From an uncultured Sutterella sp. (GTDB taxonomy: Bacteria; Pseudomonadota; Gammaproteobacteria; Burkholderiales; Burkholderiaceae_F), in the NCBI GenBank assembly GCA_905206345.1, contig CAJLGW010000003.1:1-56201 (forward strand): 56,201 nt of DNA, written 5' to 3'. The notes below the pieces were generated by a model. The model saw only the letters and a list, made by a program, of their open reading frames with translations, searched no databases and was not told the DNA's origin. Below are positions 15,997-25,274 of the stretch, piece after piece. Within the stretch, counting starts at the first letter, position 1, and every line of letters begins with the position of its first letter. A program made the position numbers and the translations under genes.

Positions 15997-16037
15997 AAAA
16001 CCTCCCCATTATTGTTTCAATAGTGGGGAGGTTTTTC
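15997..16037 (-). terminator. Terminator after the AspT/YidE-type transporter
   Basis: AAAACCTCCCCA pairs with TGGGGAGGTTTT; on the reverse strand the stem is followed by a T run. It lies 17 bp after the stop of the transporter gene. Confidence 0.85.
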
Positions 16038-16053
16038 GTGAATTTCAATACCT

Positions 16054-17736
16054 TTAAATGGTGACGAAATTCCACATGATGAGTAGCACCAATTGACCGG
16101 TCAAAATACGCAAGAACATGGCAAGCGGATATACCGTTGAGTAAGCCACGGCCGAGCTATTTTTCTCAGACAAGGTTGCTGCGTAGGCCAAAGTGGGAGG
16201 ATCCGTTGTGGCCCCGGCTAAAAGACCTACGATGCTATGGTAGTTGATCTTAAAGTAGTGACGTGCAATGCAACCCACGATAATCAACGGGATGATAGTC
16301 ACAAAGAGGCCCAATACAACATACAAAGGACCATTACCAACCACTAAGGCATCGACGAACTTTGTCCCTGCAGATAACCCAACACTGGCTAGAAAGAGCG
16401 CAATACCGAGTTCTCGTACCATAAGATTGGCCGAAGACGTTGTGTAAGTGACCAACTTAAAGGTCGGCCCATAACGACCAAGCAAAATAGCGATGATCAA
16501 GGGGCCACCTGCCAAACCAAGCTTTAACGGCACGGGCATCCCTGGGATGACAATTGGTAAAGAACCGAACAAAATACCAATCGTGATGCCAATGAAAATG
16601 GCAATGAGGTTGGGGTGTTCCAAGTACTTAATCTTGTTACCCAAGCGTGCCTCTAAGCGAGCCAAAGAGTTTTCTGGACCCACACAGTAGAGTTGGTCGC
16701 CCATTTGAATATGCAGGCTTTGATAGGGGAATAACTGCATACCGGCACGGTAGATACGAGTGACGTTGATGCCGTCATAGTGGCTTAAGTGCAAATCCGC
16801 AATGGAGATACCGTTGACATCGGGACGCGTTACCACAATACGACGTGACGTAATGGGGCTGTTTTCCGTTGCCAAGTCAATTTCTGTATCTTCCTCACCA
16901 AAGAACGCAACGATAGCGCTCTTATTTTCTTCAGCAGAAACAATACGAACTTTGTCGCCGACATGAACAACAGCGGTTGCCGTTGGGCTGGAAATCTCAC
17001 CCTCGTGCATGATGCGAGAACAGATGAAGGGTCGCCCGATAAATTGTCGGATGTCTCGAATGCTACGGTTTTCCAATGCGTGATTAGCAACCGTTACATG
17101 GAAGTAAATCGGAGCGGCGTTACTGGCTTGCTCTTCTTCTTCCCAGTGACGGTCTTCTTCTTTCATGTCAATGCGGAAAATCAAGCGCAAAACGATAGCC
17201 GTACCAATGATTGCAACAACACCTAAGGGGTAGGAACAGGCGTAAGCAATGGCGATATCTTCACCTTGGTAGCCCATATAGGCAAGGGCTTCTTGTGTGG
17301 CACCCAAGCCCGGCGTATTGGTCACGGCACCGTAGTGAACACCGAGCATTTGAGCCAAGCTCAACGTGTCGGCAAACATGAAGTAAAGAGCAATCGTGAC
17401 CACTAAACTCAATAAAACAGCCAAAATCATTAAGCCATTGAGGATAATGCCGCCGGATTTAAAGGAGGCAAAAAAGGAGGGGCCCACTTGTAAGCCAATA
17501 AAAAAGACAAACAAGATAAGACCAAAGTCACGAATAAACGATAAAACTTGACCGTTGACTTGGAAGCCAAAGTAGTTAAGGGCCAGCCCGGCAAACAGCA
17601 CAAACGTGACGCCGAGCGAAACGCCAAAAACTTTGATTCTTCCCAAACCCATTCCAAGCGCAATCACAATGGAATAAACCAAAAGGATGTGTGCAATGGA
17701 GTCAGGGTTGGTTAGTAAAGAACTCAGCCAATCCAT
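16054..17736 (-). CDS. AspT/YidE/YbjL-type membrane transporter with RCK domains
   Basis: A 560-residue protein with two hydrophobic halves (about residues 1-190 and 375-560, five or so segments each) around a soluble middle. The middle carries two RCK_C-like stretches (NHALENRSIRDIRQFIGR, and HLSHYDGINVTRIYRAG ending GDQLYCVGPE). This is the AspT antiporter duplication architecture. AspT exchanges aspartate for alanine, but the substrate of this copy cannot be read from sequence; YidE and YbjL of E. coli are uncharacterised. It is monocistronic. Confidence 0.9.
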   Translation of the reverse strand: MDWLSSLLTNPDSIAHILLVYSIVIALGMGLGRIKVFGVSLGVTFVLFAGLALNYFGFQVNGQVLSFIRDFGLILFVFFIGLQVGPSFFASFKSGGIILNGLMILAVLLSLVVTIALYFMFADTLSLAQMLGVHYGAVTNTPGLGATQEALAYMGYQGEDIAIAYACSYPLGVVAIIGTAIVLRLIFRIDMKEEDRHWEEEEQASNAAPIYFHVTVANHALENRSIRDIRQFIGRPFICSRIMHEGEISSPTATAVVHVGDKVRIVSAEENKSAIVAFFGEEDTEIDLATENSPITSRRIVVTRPDVNGISIADLHLSHYDGINVTRIYRAGMQLFPYQSLHIQMGDQLYCVGPENSLARLEARLGNKIKYLEHPNLIAIFIGITIGILFGSLPIVIPGMPVPLKLGLAGGPLIIAILLGRYGPTFKLVTYTTSSANLMVRELGIALFLASVGLSAGTKFVDALVVGNGPLYVVLGLFVTIIPLIIVGCIARHYFKINYHSIVGLLAGATTDPPTLAYAATLSEKNSSAVAYSTVYPLAMFLRILTGQLVLLIMWNFVTI

Positions 17737-17848
17737 GGTGATAAAGATTTCCTAAAACAATAATTATTGAATGAGGCAACTCTATCACCAAGATTTACGC
17801 TCGGCACTAGTGAAAACACTATCACCGAGGGGCTTTTTGTGTAAATAC

Positions 17849-19123
17849 CTAAATAAGACGCTCTAATTGCCAAGTGTCTTCAATATTTTGACGATGACGA
17901 ATCAGGAAGCTTCGATCCTGATCAACCAAAATTTCAGCCACTAGCGGACGGGAGTTGTAGTTACTGGCCATACTCATGCCATAAGCACCCGCAACGGTTA
18001 TGGCAAGGCACTGTCCCGCCTCTGTCTTAAGAACACGCTTTCTACCCAACCAGTCGCTCGACTCGCACACAGGACCCACGATATCGTAAGTCTGAGCCGT
18101 CAAGTGTTCTTGAATTTGAATTGGAAGAATGGGCATCCAGGCTTCGTAAAGGGCTGGGCGCATCATCTCCGTCATGCCGGCATCGACCACTAAAAAGTTC
18201 TTCACAGGCGTTTTCTTGATGTATTGCACCGTTGTGAGCAAGGCGCCGGCGTTAGCAACCATGGAGCGACCGGGCTCAAAAATCATTGATAAATGGCCTA
18301 ACCCTCTGTCAATCATTTTTTGGTGCAATTGACGCGTCAACTCTGTGATGTCTAAGGGCGTTTCATCTTGGTATCGAACGCCGACACCGCCACCAAAATC
18401 AACGTGCTCAAGCGTGATGCCTTCGTCTTGAAGGTGGATAACTAAGTCGAGGATTTTGTCACACGCATCAAGGTACGGAGACATGTCGGTGAGTTGAGAG
18501 CCGATGTGACTGTCAATGCCCACAACCTTTAGCCAACGACTTTGATGTGCGTGGCGATAAAGTGCGAGGCACTCATCGTAATCAACGCCGAACTTGTTGT
18601 TTTTAAGACCCGTTGAAATGTAGGGGTGGGTGTGCGCATCCACATCAGGATTTACACGAACAGAAATCGGTGCAATGCAATTGGTGCGTGCAGCAACCGT
18701 TTCAATGCGAGAAAGTTCCGGAATACTCTCAACGTTAAAGCACTTGATACCGACTTTGAGAGCGAGTTCGATTTCGGTCTCTGTTTTGGCAACGCCGGAA
18801 AATGTGACGTTCTGAGGATTGCCACCGGCGTGCAAGACACGAGTTAACTCTCCCGCAGAAACGATATCAAAGCCACTGCCTAATTGAGCAAGCAATTGCA
18901 AAATGGCGATATTGGAGTTGGCCTTAACAGCATAGCAAATGAGATGCGGAAAGCCCTTTAGAGCTTGCGTGTAAGCGTCGTAAGCTTTTACGATAGAGTC
19001 TTTTGAGTAGACGTAAAGGGGCGTACCGTAATCTCGTGCGAGGTCTGCCAACTTGACGTTTTCACAATAAAGGTCATTGCCGCAGTAGTGCCATTGCGGC
19101 CCCGGCAAAAATGTATCAGCCAT
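17849..19123 (-). CDS. lysA: Diaminopimelate decarboxylase
   Basis: A 424-residue fold-III PLP enzyme that makes L-lysine from meso-diaminopimelate, the last lysine step. The PLP lysine is in CYAVKANSN (Lys67), and the substrate site includes VGPVCESSDW in the C-terminal half. The start is ATG 19123 with GGAG 9 nt upstream; an in-frame TTG at 19141 would swallow that site. It lies 27 bp after lptM, a pair conserved in proteobacteria. Lysine synthesis therefore seems kept while other amino-acid operons are missing nearby. Confidence 0.96.
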   Translation of the reverse strand: MADTFLPGPQWHYCGNDLYCENVKLADLARDYGTPLYVYSKDSIVKAYDAYTQALKGFPHLICYAVKANSNIAILQLLAQLGSGFDIVSAGELTRVLHAGGNPQNVTFSGVAKTETEIELALKVGIKCFNVESIPELSRIETVAARTNCIAPISVRVNPDVDAHTHPYISTGLKNNKFGVDYDECLALYRHAHQSRWLKVVGIDSHIGSQLTDMSPYLDACDKILDLVIHLQDEGITLEHVDFGGGVGVRYQDETPLDITELTRQLHQKMIDRGLGHLSMIFEPGRSMVANAGALLTTVQYIKKTPVKNFLVVDAGMTEMMRPALYEAWMPILPIQIQEHLTAQTYDIVGPVCESSDWLGRKRVLKTEAGQCLAITVAGAYGMSMASNYNSRPLVAEILVDQDRSFLIRHRQNIEDTWQLERLI

Positions 19124-19150
19124 AAAAGTCTCCGTAGGCAACGGCCAATG

Positions 19151-19315
19151 TCATGGTTGAGTGCCTTGTTGGGTGTCAACCGTCGTATTTTCGATGCTTT
19201 CGATAGACTCTGTCGGCATCGGTGCCTTTTGAGGCATATAAAGACCGCTCTTGAGGCCACATGCTGTCAGTAAAATGGAGCTGACAAGAATCGCTAAAAT
19301 TTTAAAACGGTTCAT
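19151..19315 (-). CDS. lptM: LPS translocon maturation chaperone LptM, small lipoprotein
   Basis: A 54-residue protein, MNRFKILAILVSSILLTAC and onward, with a lipobox LTAC (Cys19) followed by GLKSGLYMPQ, the signature of LptM (YifL). LptM aids disulfide maturation of LptD in E. coli. It is too short for a standard ORF cut-off but is clearly a gene: it has a start near the divergent cyaY and sits just upstream of lysA, as in many proteobacteria. Confidence 0.9.
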   Translation of the reverse strand: MNRFKILAILVSSILLTACGLKSGLYMPQKAPMPTESIESIENTTVDTQQGTQP

Positions 19316-19342
19316 AAGAGTAACTTTCAAATTAATTTAACT

Positions 19343-19657
19343 ATGACAGAAACAGAGTTTATCGCACTTGCACAAAAAACTTTTGATGATCTTGAGGCTT
19401 ATCTCGAAGCTCTAGGTGAAGATCTGGATATTGAGCGCCAGGGAAATGTCCTCACCATTGAAACCGAGGATGGTTTTCAGATTGTTATCAATCAGCAAAC
19501 GCCCATGAAACAGATTTGGTTAGCAAGTCTTAAGGGTGGCTACCGTTTTGATTGGATTGATGCTCATTGGGTGGAAGCCGCCAAGTCACAAACCATTGAA
19601 GATGTTTTGTCGGGTCTTTTAACGCAAAAGCTCGGCCATAAGGTCGAGCTTTTGTAG
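19343..19657 (+). CDS. cyaY: Frataxin-like iron-binding protein CyaY
   Basis: A 104-residue frataxin fold with an acidic first helix (TETEFIALAQKTFDDLEAYLE) and the conserved core IVINQQTPMKQIWLASLKGG. CyaY regulates IscS-dependent iron-sulfur assembly. It diverges from lptM-lysA with only 27 bp between the starts, so the two promoters must overlap. The arrangement is conserved in beta- and gammaproteobacteria. Confidence 0.96.
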   Translation: MTETEFIALAQKTFDDLEAYLEALGEDLDIERQGNVLTIETEDGFQIVINQQTPMKQIWLASLKGGYRFDWIDAHWVEAAKSQTIEDVLSGLLTQKLGHKVELL

Positions 19658-19673
19658 GGCTGAAATCAAAACG

Positions 19674-22040
19674 TTAGAAGATTTGATCGCGAATCGTTCC
19701 GCTGATCGGATCTACCTCTTCCGGCGTGGTGGATTCGCCAAGACCTAACGTTTGCACCGAGTTGTGGGCTTGGTCAGCATAGTAAAGGTCTCCGTCAATA
19801 TTGATGACGTCAGAAGGTTGTGGACGATAGTACTCCGGCACGCCCTTTAGGGCCGTTTGCATATACTCAACCCAAATCGGTAAGACCAAACCACCACCGG
19901 TTTCCGTTGCACCCAAGGGTTTGGGTTTGTCGTAACCGACCCAACCAACAGCGGCGATGTTACCGGCATAACCCGCAAACCAAGCGTCCACAGAGTCGTT
20001 TGTTGTACCGGTCTTGGCACCGATGTCATTACGCTTGAGGGCATTGCCTGCTCGACGGCCCGTACCATCAGTGGCCACACCGTGCAATAACGAATTCATA
20101 ATGAACGCATTACGAGCATCAAGAGTACGCGGTGCGTCTTGTCCCGCGACGCGCGGATGCGCTTGCATCAACACGTTGCCCTCACTATCGGTGACCTTCT
20201 CAATGAGGTAAGGTTGAACCAAGAAGCCGCCATTGGCAAAGACTGAGTAACCGGTGAGCATTTCCCATGGGGTGACGGAACCGGCGCCAAGAGCCGTTGT
20301 TAAAAGCGGAGGATGGTCCTTGGCATCAAAACCGAATTTCGTCAGATATTGTTGCGCATAATAGGGGTCAATGGCCTGCATGATGCGAACAGAAACTAAG
20401 TTCTTTGATTTTTTCAATGCCGTGGCAAGCGTCATCGGGCCGTCAAAACGACGATCATAGTTACGCGGTTCCCAAAGTTTACCGCCCGTTAAACGCGGAT
20501 CAATGGAAATCGGTGCATCATTGATCACCGTTGTCGGCGTAAAGCCCTTATCAAGCGCAGCCGAATAAATAAAGGGTTTAAAGCTTGAACCCGGTTGACG
20601 GGAGGCTTGTGTGACGTGATTGAACTGATTGAGTTTGAAGTCAAAGCCACCCACGAGCGAGTAAATGGCACCCGTTTCAAAATTGCCGGAAATAAAGGCA
20701 CTTTCAACAACAGGAATTTGCCCTAAAGACCAACGTCCCTTTTTATCTTGTGTGATACGGACAATGGCTCCGACTCGCAATTCGCCGTCTTTGTAACGAC
20801 CGTTGAGTGTTTGCCCCTTTTGCGCAATAAAGCGCTTAGCAAACTCAAAGCCCTGGGCATCGAGCGTGATCACATCGTTGTTAGCAATTTGCACCTTCAT
20901 GCTCTTAGGGGTCAATTCCGTGACGACACCGGGCAAAAGGTTCGTGCTGGAGACAACTTGAGAGAGGCCATGACGGATGTTGGCATCGCGAGTTTGGGGA
21001 TCAGACAGATCCACATAGCGCTCAACACCGCGATAGCCATAGCGACGGTCGTATTCGACGAGATTTTTTCGAACGGCAGAGCTCGCTACGCGTTGATCTT
21101 TGCTACGAATTGTTGTGTAGACATTAAGGCCTTGGTTGTAGATGACATCGCCAAAGTAAGGCACCAAGAGCATGCGGGCTAATTCGGCGGCATAACCAGC
21201 GTGCAAATCTTGAGTAAGCAACGTGGTCTTTTTCAATTGGGCTGAAGCAGCTTGAACTTCAATGGGTTGAGCTAAGGCGCTTTCGTACGTGATGTCATCG
21301 ATATAGCCCAATTGCAACATACGGCCCAACACGTAATTGCGACGCATGGTGGCTCGTTTCATGTTAACGAGGGGGTTATAGGCACTGGGCGCCACAGGAA
21401 GGCCTGCTAACACGGCGGCTTCAGAAATGGAGACGTTTCTTAAGTCTTTACCAAAATAAGTTTTGGCAGCACTGCCGAAACCGTAAGCATGGTTACCCAA
21501 GAAAATTTGGTTGGCATAGACTTCAAAAATCTTATCTTTGCTTAAATTTTGTTCAATCTTGAGCGAGAGGGCGACTTCGTAAAGCTTACGAGTGTAGCTT
21601 CGCTCTGAACTCAAGAAGAAGTTTCGGGCCACTTGCATCGTGATGGTACTGCCACCTTGACCCTTGCGACCGGTTAAGATATTAGCTAAGGCAGCACGCA
21701 CAAACCCCATGAATTCAATACCGGAGTGTTCGTAAAAACCGTTGTCTTCGGCCGCCAAAATCGCTAAACGCATGTGGCGTGGCATTTCTTCAATGGGCAC
21801 AAAGTCGCGTCGTTCTTCGCCAAATTCGCCAATGAGGTCACCGTCAGCGGTGTAAATGCGGAGCGGCACTTTGGGGCGGTATTCCGTTAAGGCTTCGATG
21901 GAAGGCAAACGATAGTAGACAACAGAAAAGGCCACAAGACCAACGGAAACACCAATGACACCAACAGCGGCGCCAGCCAGGCAAGTCCACTTTAATAATT
22001 TTTTAAACCCGAAAGATTGGGAAGACGTTTTCTTTTTCAT
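19674..22040 (-). CDS. mrcA: Penicillin-binding protein 1A
   Basis: A 788-residue class A PBP anchored by one N-terminal membrane segment (about residues 17-43). The glycosyltransferase domain shows AILAAEDNGFYEHSG (catalytic Glu98) and GGSTITMQVARN. The transpeptidase domain has SSFK in QPGSSFKPF, SKN, and KTGTTND, plus an OB-like insert (about 300-400). It polymerises and cross-links murein in the periplasm. I start at ATG 22040; an in-frame TTG at 22073 is possible. pilMNOPQ, its usual divergent neighbour, is absent. Confidence 0.96.
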   Translation of the reverse strand: MKKKTSSQSFGFKKLLKWTCLAGAAVGVIGVSVGLVAFSVVYYRLPSIEALTEYRPKVPLRIYTADGDLIGEFGEERRDFVPIEEMPRHMRLAILAAEDNGFYEHSGIEFMGFVRAALANILTGRKGQGGSTITMQVARNFFLSSERSYTRKLYEVALSLKIEQNLSKDKIFEVYANQIFLGNHAYGFGSAAKTYFGKDLRNVSISEAAVLAGLPVAPSAYNPLVNMKRATMRRNYVLGRMLQLGYIDDITYESALAQPIEVQAASAQLKKTTLLTQDLHAGYAAELARMLLVPYFGDVIYNQGLNVYTTIRSKDQRVASSAVRKNLVEYDRRYGYRGVERYVDLSDPQTRDANIRHGLSQVVSSTNLLPGVVTELTPKSMKVQIANNDVITLDAQGFEFAKRFIAQKGQTLNGRYKDGELRVGAIVRITQDKKGRWSLGQIPVVESAFISGNFETGAIYSLVGGFDFKLNQFNHVTQASRQPGSSFKPFIYSAALDKGFTPTTVINDAPISIDPRLTGGKLWEPRNYDRRFDGPMTLATALKKSKNLVSVRIMQAIDPYYAQQYLTKFGFDAKDHPPLLTTALGAGSVTPWEMLTGYSVFANGGFLVQPYLIEKVTDSEGNVLMQAHPRVAGQDAPRTLDARNAFIMNSLLHGVATDGTGRRAGNALKRNDIGAKTGTTNDSVDAWFAGYAGNIAAVGWVGYDKPKPLGATETGGGLVLPIWVEYMQTALKGVPEYYRPQPSDVINIDGDLYYADQAHNSVQTLGLGESTTPEEVDPISGTIRDQIF

Positions 22041-22422
22041 TGCAACGAGTACGAATATTGCGCCAAGGCTCAAAAGAGAGTTGAACCAATCCAGACTAAT
22101 GGTACTGAAGCGCGTGCACTTTGGAAATATTTGTTGGCAACGAGCTGTAACAAGTCTGAAGGATTTCTATTAAAACTCGTTATTTTATCGAATTCTGTTG
22201 CGTTTTTAAACACTTAGAGTGTGATTAGAAAAGTTTTCATGGGCAAAAAAATTGCAGTTCAGATATGCTGTATTTGTTAAGTTTCAGAAGAGGGGGATTG
22301 GCCGTTCTGATAAGGGGTTTGAACTTACAAATCAGTTGTTTTTAATCACCCCGAAGATGAGGATAGGTCGATATAATATTGTCCTCTGAATGTAAATTCA
22401 GTCATTATTGGAAGGTTTCACT
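22041..22422. promoter_or_regulatory. Divergent region between mrcA and mlaF, with mlaF promoter
   Basis: This 382-bp AT-rich gap has no convincing ORF. Close to mlaF there is a consensus -10, TATAAT at 22372-22377, without a clear -35. It is flanked by GAGGA (22359-22363) and TCCTC (22382-22386), a weaker version of the promoter-in-hairpin design at rpsJ and rplQ. The rest may be debris from lost genes between mrcA and mlaF. Confidence 0.5.
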
Positions 22423-23223
22423 GTGAGTGATTTGGTTGTTGTTAACAATGTGACGTTCGGTTACGGAAAGCGGGTTATTCTCGATAACGTAACCATGCGC
22501 TTTGGTCGTGGCAAGGTGGTTGCGATCATGGGCGGCTCAGGCATGGGCAAAACCACATTGTTAAAACTCATTGGGGGATTGGAGCAACCCAATGAAGGGG
22601 AAGTGCTCTTTGATGGTCAGGTATTGGATCCCAATGACAAAGCTTCGCTTTATGCAGCTCGCCGAAACATGGGGATGCTTTTTCAATTTGGTGCTCTTTT
22701 TACCGACATGTCCGTGCTGGACAATGTGGCGTTTCCGTTGCGAGAACAAACCTCTTTGAGCGAAGATTTGATTGTTCGCATGGCGCTGATGAAATTAAAC
22801 GCCGTGGGGCTTCGTGGTGCGGCCGATTTGATGCCAAGCGAAATTTCCGGCGGGATGGCGCGCCGTGTGGCCTTGGCTCGTGCAACAGCGCTTGATCCCC
22901 AATTGATCATGTATGACGAACCCTTTGCAGGGTTGGATCCGATTTCGATGGGGATTACTGCCCGATTAATTCGAGACTTAAACGATGCGTTAAGGGCAAC
23001 CAGTATTATCGTGACGCACGATGTGCCGGAAACGTTTGCGATTGCGCACTATGTTTATATGATCTCTTCGGGTCGTATTGTGGGTGAAGGTACACCTGAG
23101 CAATTGAGTGCTTCGACCGATCCGTACGTAAGGCAGTTTATTGAAGCGCAGCCTGATGGTCCTGTGGCATTCCACTATCCGGCCGTCCCGATTGCTCAAG
23201 AGTTTGGGGTAGGTTCGAGATGA
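22423..23223 (+). CDS. mlaF: Phospholipid transport ATP-binding protein MlaF
   Basis: A 266-residue ABC ATPase with Walker A GGSGMGKTT, signature EISGGMARRVALARA and Walker B LIMYDEPFAGLDP. It powers the MlaFEDB complex that moves phospholipids between inner membrane and MlaC. I start at GTG 22423 with GGAAGG upstream; an in-frame TTG at 22408 is less likely. It overlaps mlaE by 4 bp. Confidence 0.95.
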   Translation: MSDLVVVNNVTFGYGKRVILDNVTMRFGRGKVVAIMGGSGMGKTTLLKLIGGLEQPNEGEVLFDGQVLDPNDKASLYAARRNMGMLFQFGALFTDMSVLDNVAFPLREQTSLSEDLIVRMALMKLNAVGLRGAADLMPSEISGGMARRVALARATALDPQLIMYDEPFAGLDPISMGITARLIRDLNDALRATSIIVTHDVPETFAIAHYVYMISSGRIVGEGTPEQLSASTDPYVRQFIEAQPDGPVAFHYPAVPIAQEFGVGSR

Positions 23224-23996
23224 AAGCATTGATGGATTTAGGCGCATGGACTCTTGATCAAGTTCGTCACGTTGGGCGTTTGGCTATTTTTGCCGTTCAG
23301 CTCTTTAAGGAGCTGCCCGCTTCTTTGTCGCGTTTCGGCTTGGTTTGTCAGCAAATCCACTTTATCGGGAATTATTCGCTTTTGATTATTGCGGTGTCCG
23401 GTTTGTTTGTGGGTTTCGTGCTTGCTTTGCAGGGCTACTTCATTTTGGTCAATTACGGTAGCGAACAGGCCCTGGGTGTCATGGTTGCTTTGTGTTTGAC
23501 GCGTGAATTGGGGCCGGTGGTTGCGGCGCTATTGTTTGCAGGTCGAGCAGGAACCTCCTTGACGGCAGAAATCGGTTTGATGCGTGCGGGTGAACAAGTG
23601 GCAGCCATGGAAATGATGGGGGTTGATCCCGTTCGCCGTGTGTTGGCACCTCGCTTTTGGGGCGTTTTGATTTCTTTGCCGTGTTTGGCCAGTATTTTCT
23701 CCGCAGTGGGCATTTTTGGTGCTTGGATTGTCGGCGTGGTCATGATTGGCGTTGACGGTGGAGCATTTTGGTCGCAGATGCAAGCCGGAGTCGACATTTT
23801 CTCCGATATTGGCAACAGTCTTATCAAGGCTGTGGTTTTTGCCATTGCGGTCGGTTTAATTTCTCTTTATCAAGGCTACAATGCACGTCCGACGCCCGAA
23901 GGCGTTTCGAGAGCGACGACGCGTACCGTTGTGATCTCCTCCCTTATGGTTTTAGGGTTGGACTTCATTATGACAGCCATGATGTTCTCGGTTTAG
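23220..23996 (+). CDS. mlaE: Phospholipid transport permease MlaE
   Basis: A 258-residue inner-membrane permease of the MlaE family with five or six hydrophobic segments. The conserved LTRELGPVVAALLFAGRAG and EIGLMRAGEQVAAMEMMGVDP segments form the coupling helix region. The 4-bp overlap with mlaF implies coupled synthesis of ATPase and permease. Confidence 0.96.
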   Translation: MKALMDLGAWTLDQVRHVGRLAIFAVQLFKELPASLSRFGLVCQQIHFIGNYSLLIIAVSGLFVGFVLALQGYFILVNYGSEQALGVMVALCLTRELGPVVAALLFAGRAGTSLTAEIGLMRAGEQVAAMEMMGVDPVRRVLAPRFWGVLISLPCLASIFSAVGIFGAWIVGVVMIGVDGGAFWSQMQAGVDIFSDIGNSLIKAVVFAIAVGLISLYQGYNARPTPEGVSRATTRTVVISSLMVLGLDFIMTAMMFSV

Positions 23997-24016
23997 TAAG
24001 TAAAAGGGGCTTTCAG

Positions 24017-24502
24017 ATGGAAAGACGTTCAGAACGTAAACGCAGTGTCGAGTTGATGGTCGGCTTATTTGTCGTCATGGGGTTTGCTGCACTGCTTTTT
24101 ACCGCCTTACAGGCAGCTAATCTCGGCAGTTTCACCTTTGGTCAAAAGTCTTATCAGGTTGAGGCTTTGTTTGACAATATCGGTGGGTTGAAATCTCGTG
24201 CACCGGTCAAAAGTGCCGGTGTTGTTGTGGGCCGAGTTGAGAGCGTGACGTTTGATAATGAGATGTTCCAAGCCAAAGTGGTGATGAGCATTGATGCAGG
24301 GTTTGAATTCCCCGCCGATAGCGAAGCACAAATTTTGACTTCTGGCTTGTTGGGCGAACAATACATTGGCTTGGTGGCCGGTGCTGATGAGGAAGTGTTG
24401 GGTGCGGGTTCCAAGATCCACCGTACGCAATCCGCTATGGTGCTTGAACAAATGGTCAGCAAGTTCATGTACAGCTTTGTTGAAAATAAGAGCAAGGAAT
24501 AA
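24017..24502 (+). CDS. mlaD: MCE-domain phospholipid transport protein MlaD
   Basis: A 161-residue protein with one N-terminal membrane helix (about residues 11-33) and a single MCE domain (about 43-120: YQVEALFDNIGGLKSRAPVKSAG...). MlaD forms a hexameric ring on the periplasmic face of MlaFEB. ATG 24017 is preferred because AGGGGC precedes it and MERRSERKRSVELMVG matches family N-termini; longer readings extend back into mlaE. Confidence 0.95.
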   Translation: MERRSERKRSVELMVGLFVVMGFAALLFTALQAANLGSFTFGQKSYQVEALFDNIGGLKSRAPVKSAGVVVGRVESVTFDNEMFQAKVVMSIDAGFEFPADSEAQILTSGLLGEQYIGLVAGADEEVLGAGSKIHRTQSAMVLEQMVSKFMYSFVENKSKE

Positions 24503-24508
24503 GGTCTA

Positions 24509-25261
24509 ATGTCGTTTTCTTTGAAACATTCCGTACTCGGTGTGACATTGGCGACAAGTTTGGTGGGTTGTGCCGTTGTTCCTCCTCATTCGGGGGAGAA
24601 TCCGGCAGACCCCTTTGAAACAGTGAATCGCCAAACGCATGCTTTCAATATGAAGCTCGATGAGTTGATCTTGCATCCGTTGGCAATTAACTACGTTGAG
24701 TATGTGCCCAAACCCGTTCAAACCGGCGTGAGCAATTTCTTTCAAAATTTGGGTGAACTTGATAATACGCTCAATAACCTTTTGCAAGGGAAGTTGGCCG
24801 ATGGTGGCGTGAGCTTCGTTCGTTTTTTAGTGAACTCTACGATCGGTGTGGTTGGTATTTTTGATGTGGCTTCTCATTGGAATCTTGCCCATGCACCGGA
24901 AGACTTTGGTCAAACGTTAGGCAAGTGGGGCGTCCCACAAGGTCCTTATATCGTTTGGCCGATGTTGGGCTATAGCACTGTTCGTGACAGTATTGGCAAG
25001 GGTGTTTCAGTTGCCATGAATCCGATGACTTATATCAGCGAAGCCGATCAAGAGTGGCACTGGCTTGGTTGGTCAGCTTCTGGTGTTTACATGGTCAATG
25101 AACGTGCCCAACTTTTGGCAACCGATGCCATGCTTGGAACGGCATTGGATCCCTATGTTGCAATTCGCGATGCTTATCTCCAACACCGTTTAAGCATGGT
25201 TTGGGATGGCAATCCTCCGATTGAATTGCCGGCGGATGAATTCGAAGACGAAGAGTTTTAA
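24509..25261 (+). CDS. mlaA: Phospholipid-binding lipoprotein MlaA (VacJ)
   Basis: A 250-residue outer-membrane lipoprotein with lipobox LVGC (Cys21). The MlaA core starts at DPFETVNRQTHAFNMKLDE and contains LGKWGVPQGPYIVWPMLG. It extracts phospholipids from the outer leaflet. Having mlaA inside the mlaFED operon, rather than apart as in E. coli, is the betaproteobacterial arrangement. Confidence 0.95.
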   Translation: MSFSLKHSVLGVTLATSLVGCAVVPPHSGENPADPFETVNRQTHAFNMKLDELILHPLAINYVEYVPKPVQTGVSNFFQNLGELDNTLNNLLQGKLADGGVSFVRFLVNSTIGVVGIFDVASHWNLAHAPEDFGQTLGKWGVPQGPYIVWPMLGYSTVRDSIGKGVSVAMNPMTYISEADQEWHWLGWSASGVYMVNERAQLLATDAMLGTALDPYVAIRDAYLQHRLSMVWDGNPPIELPADEFEDEEF

Positions 25262-25274
25262 TTAGGAATTTTTA

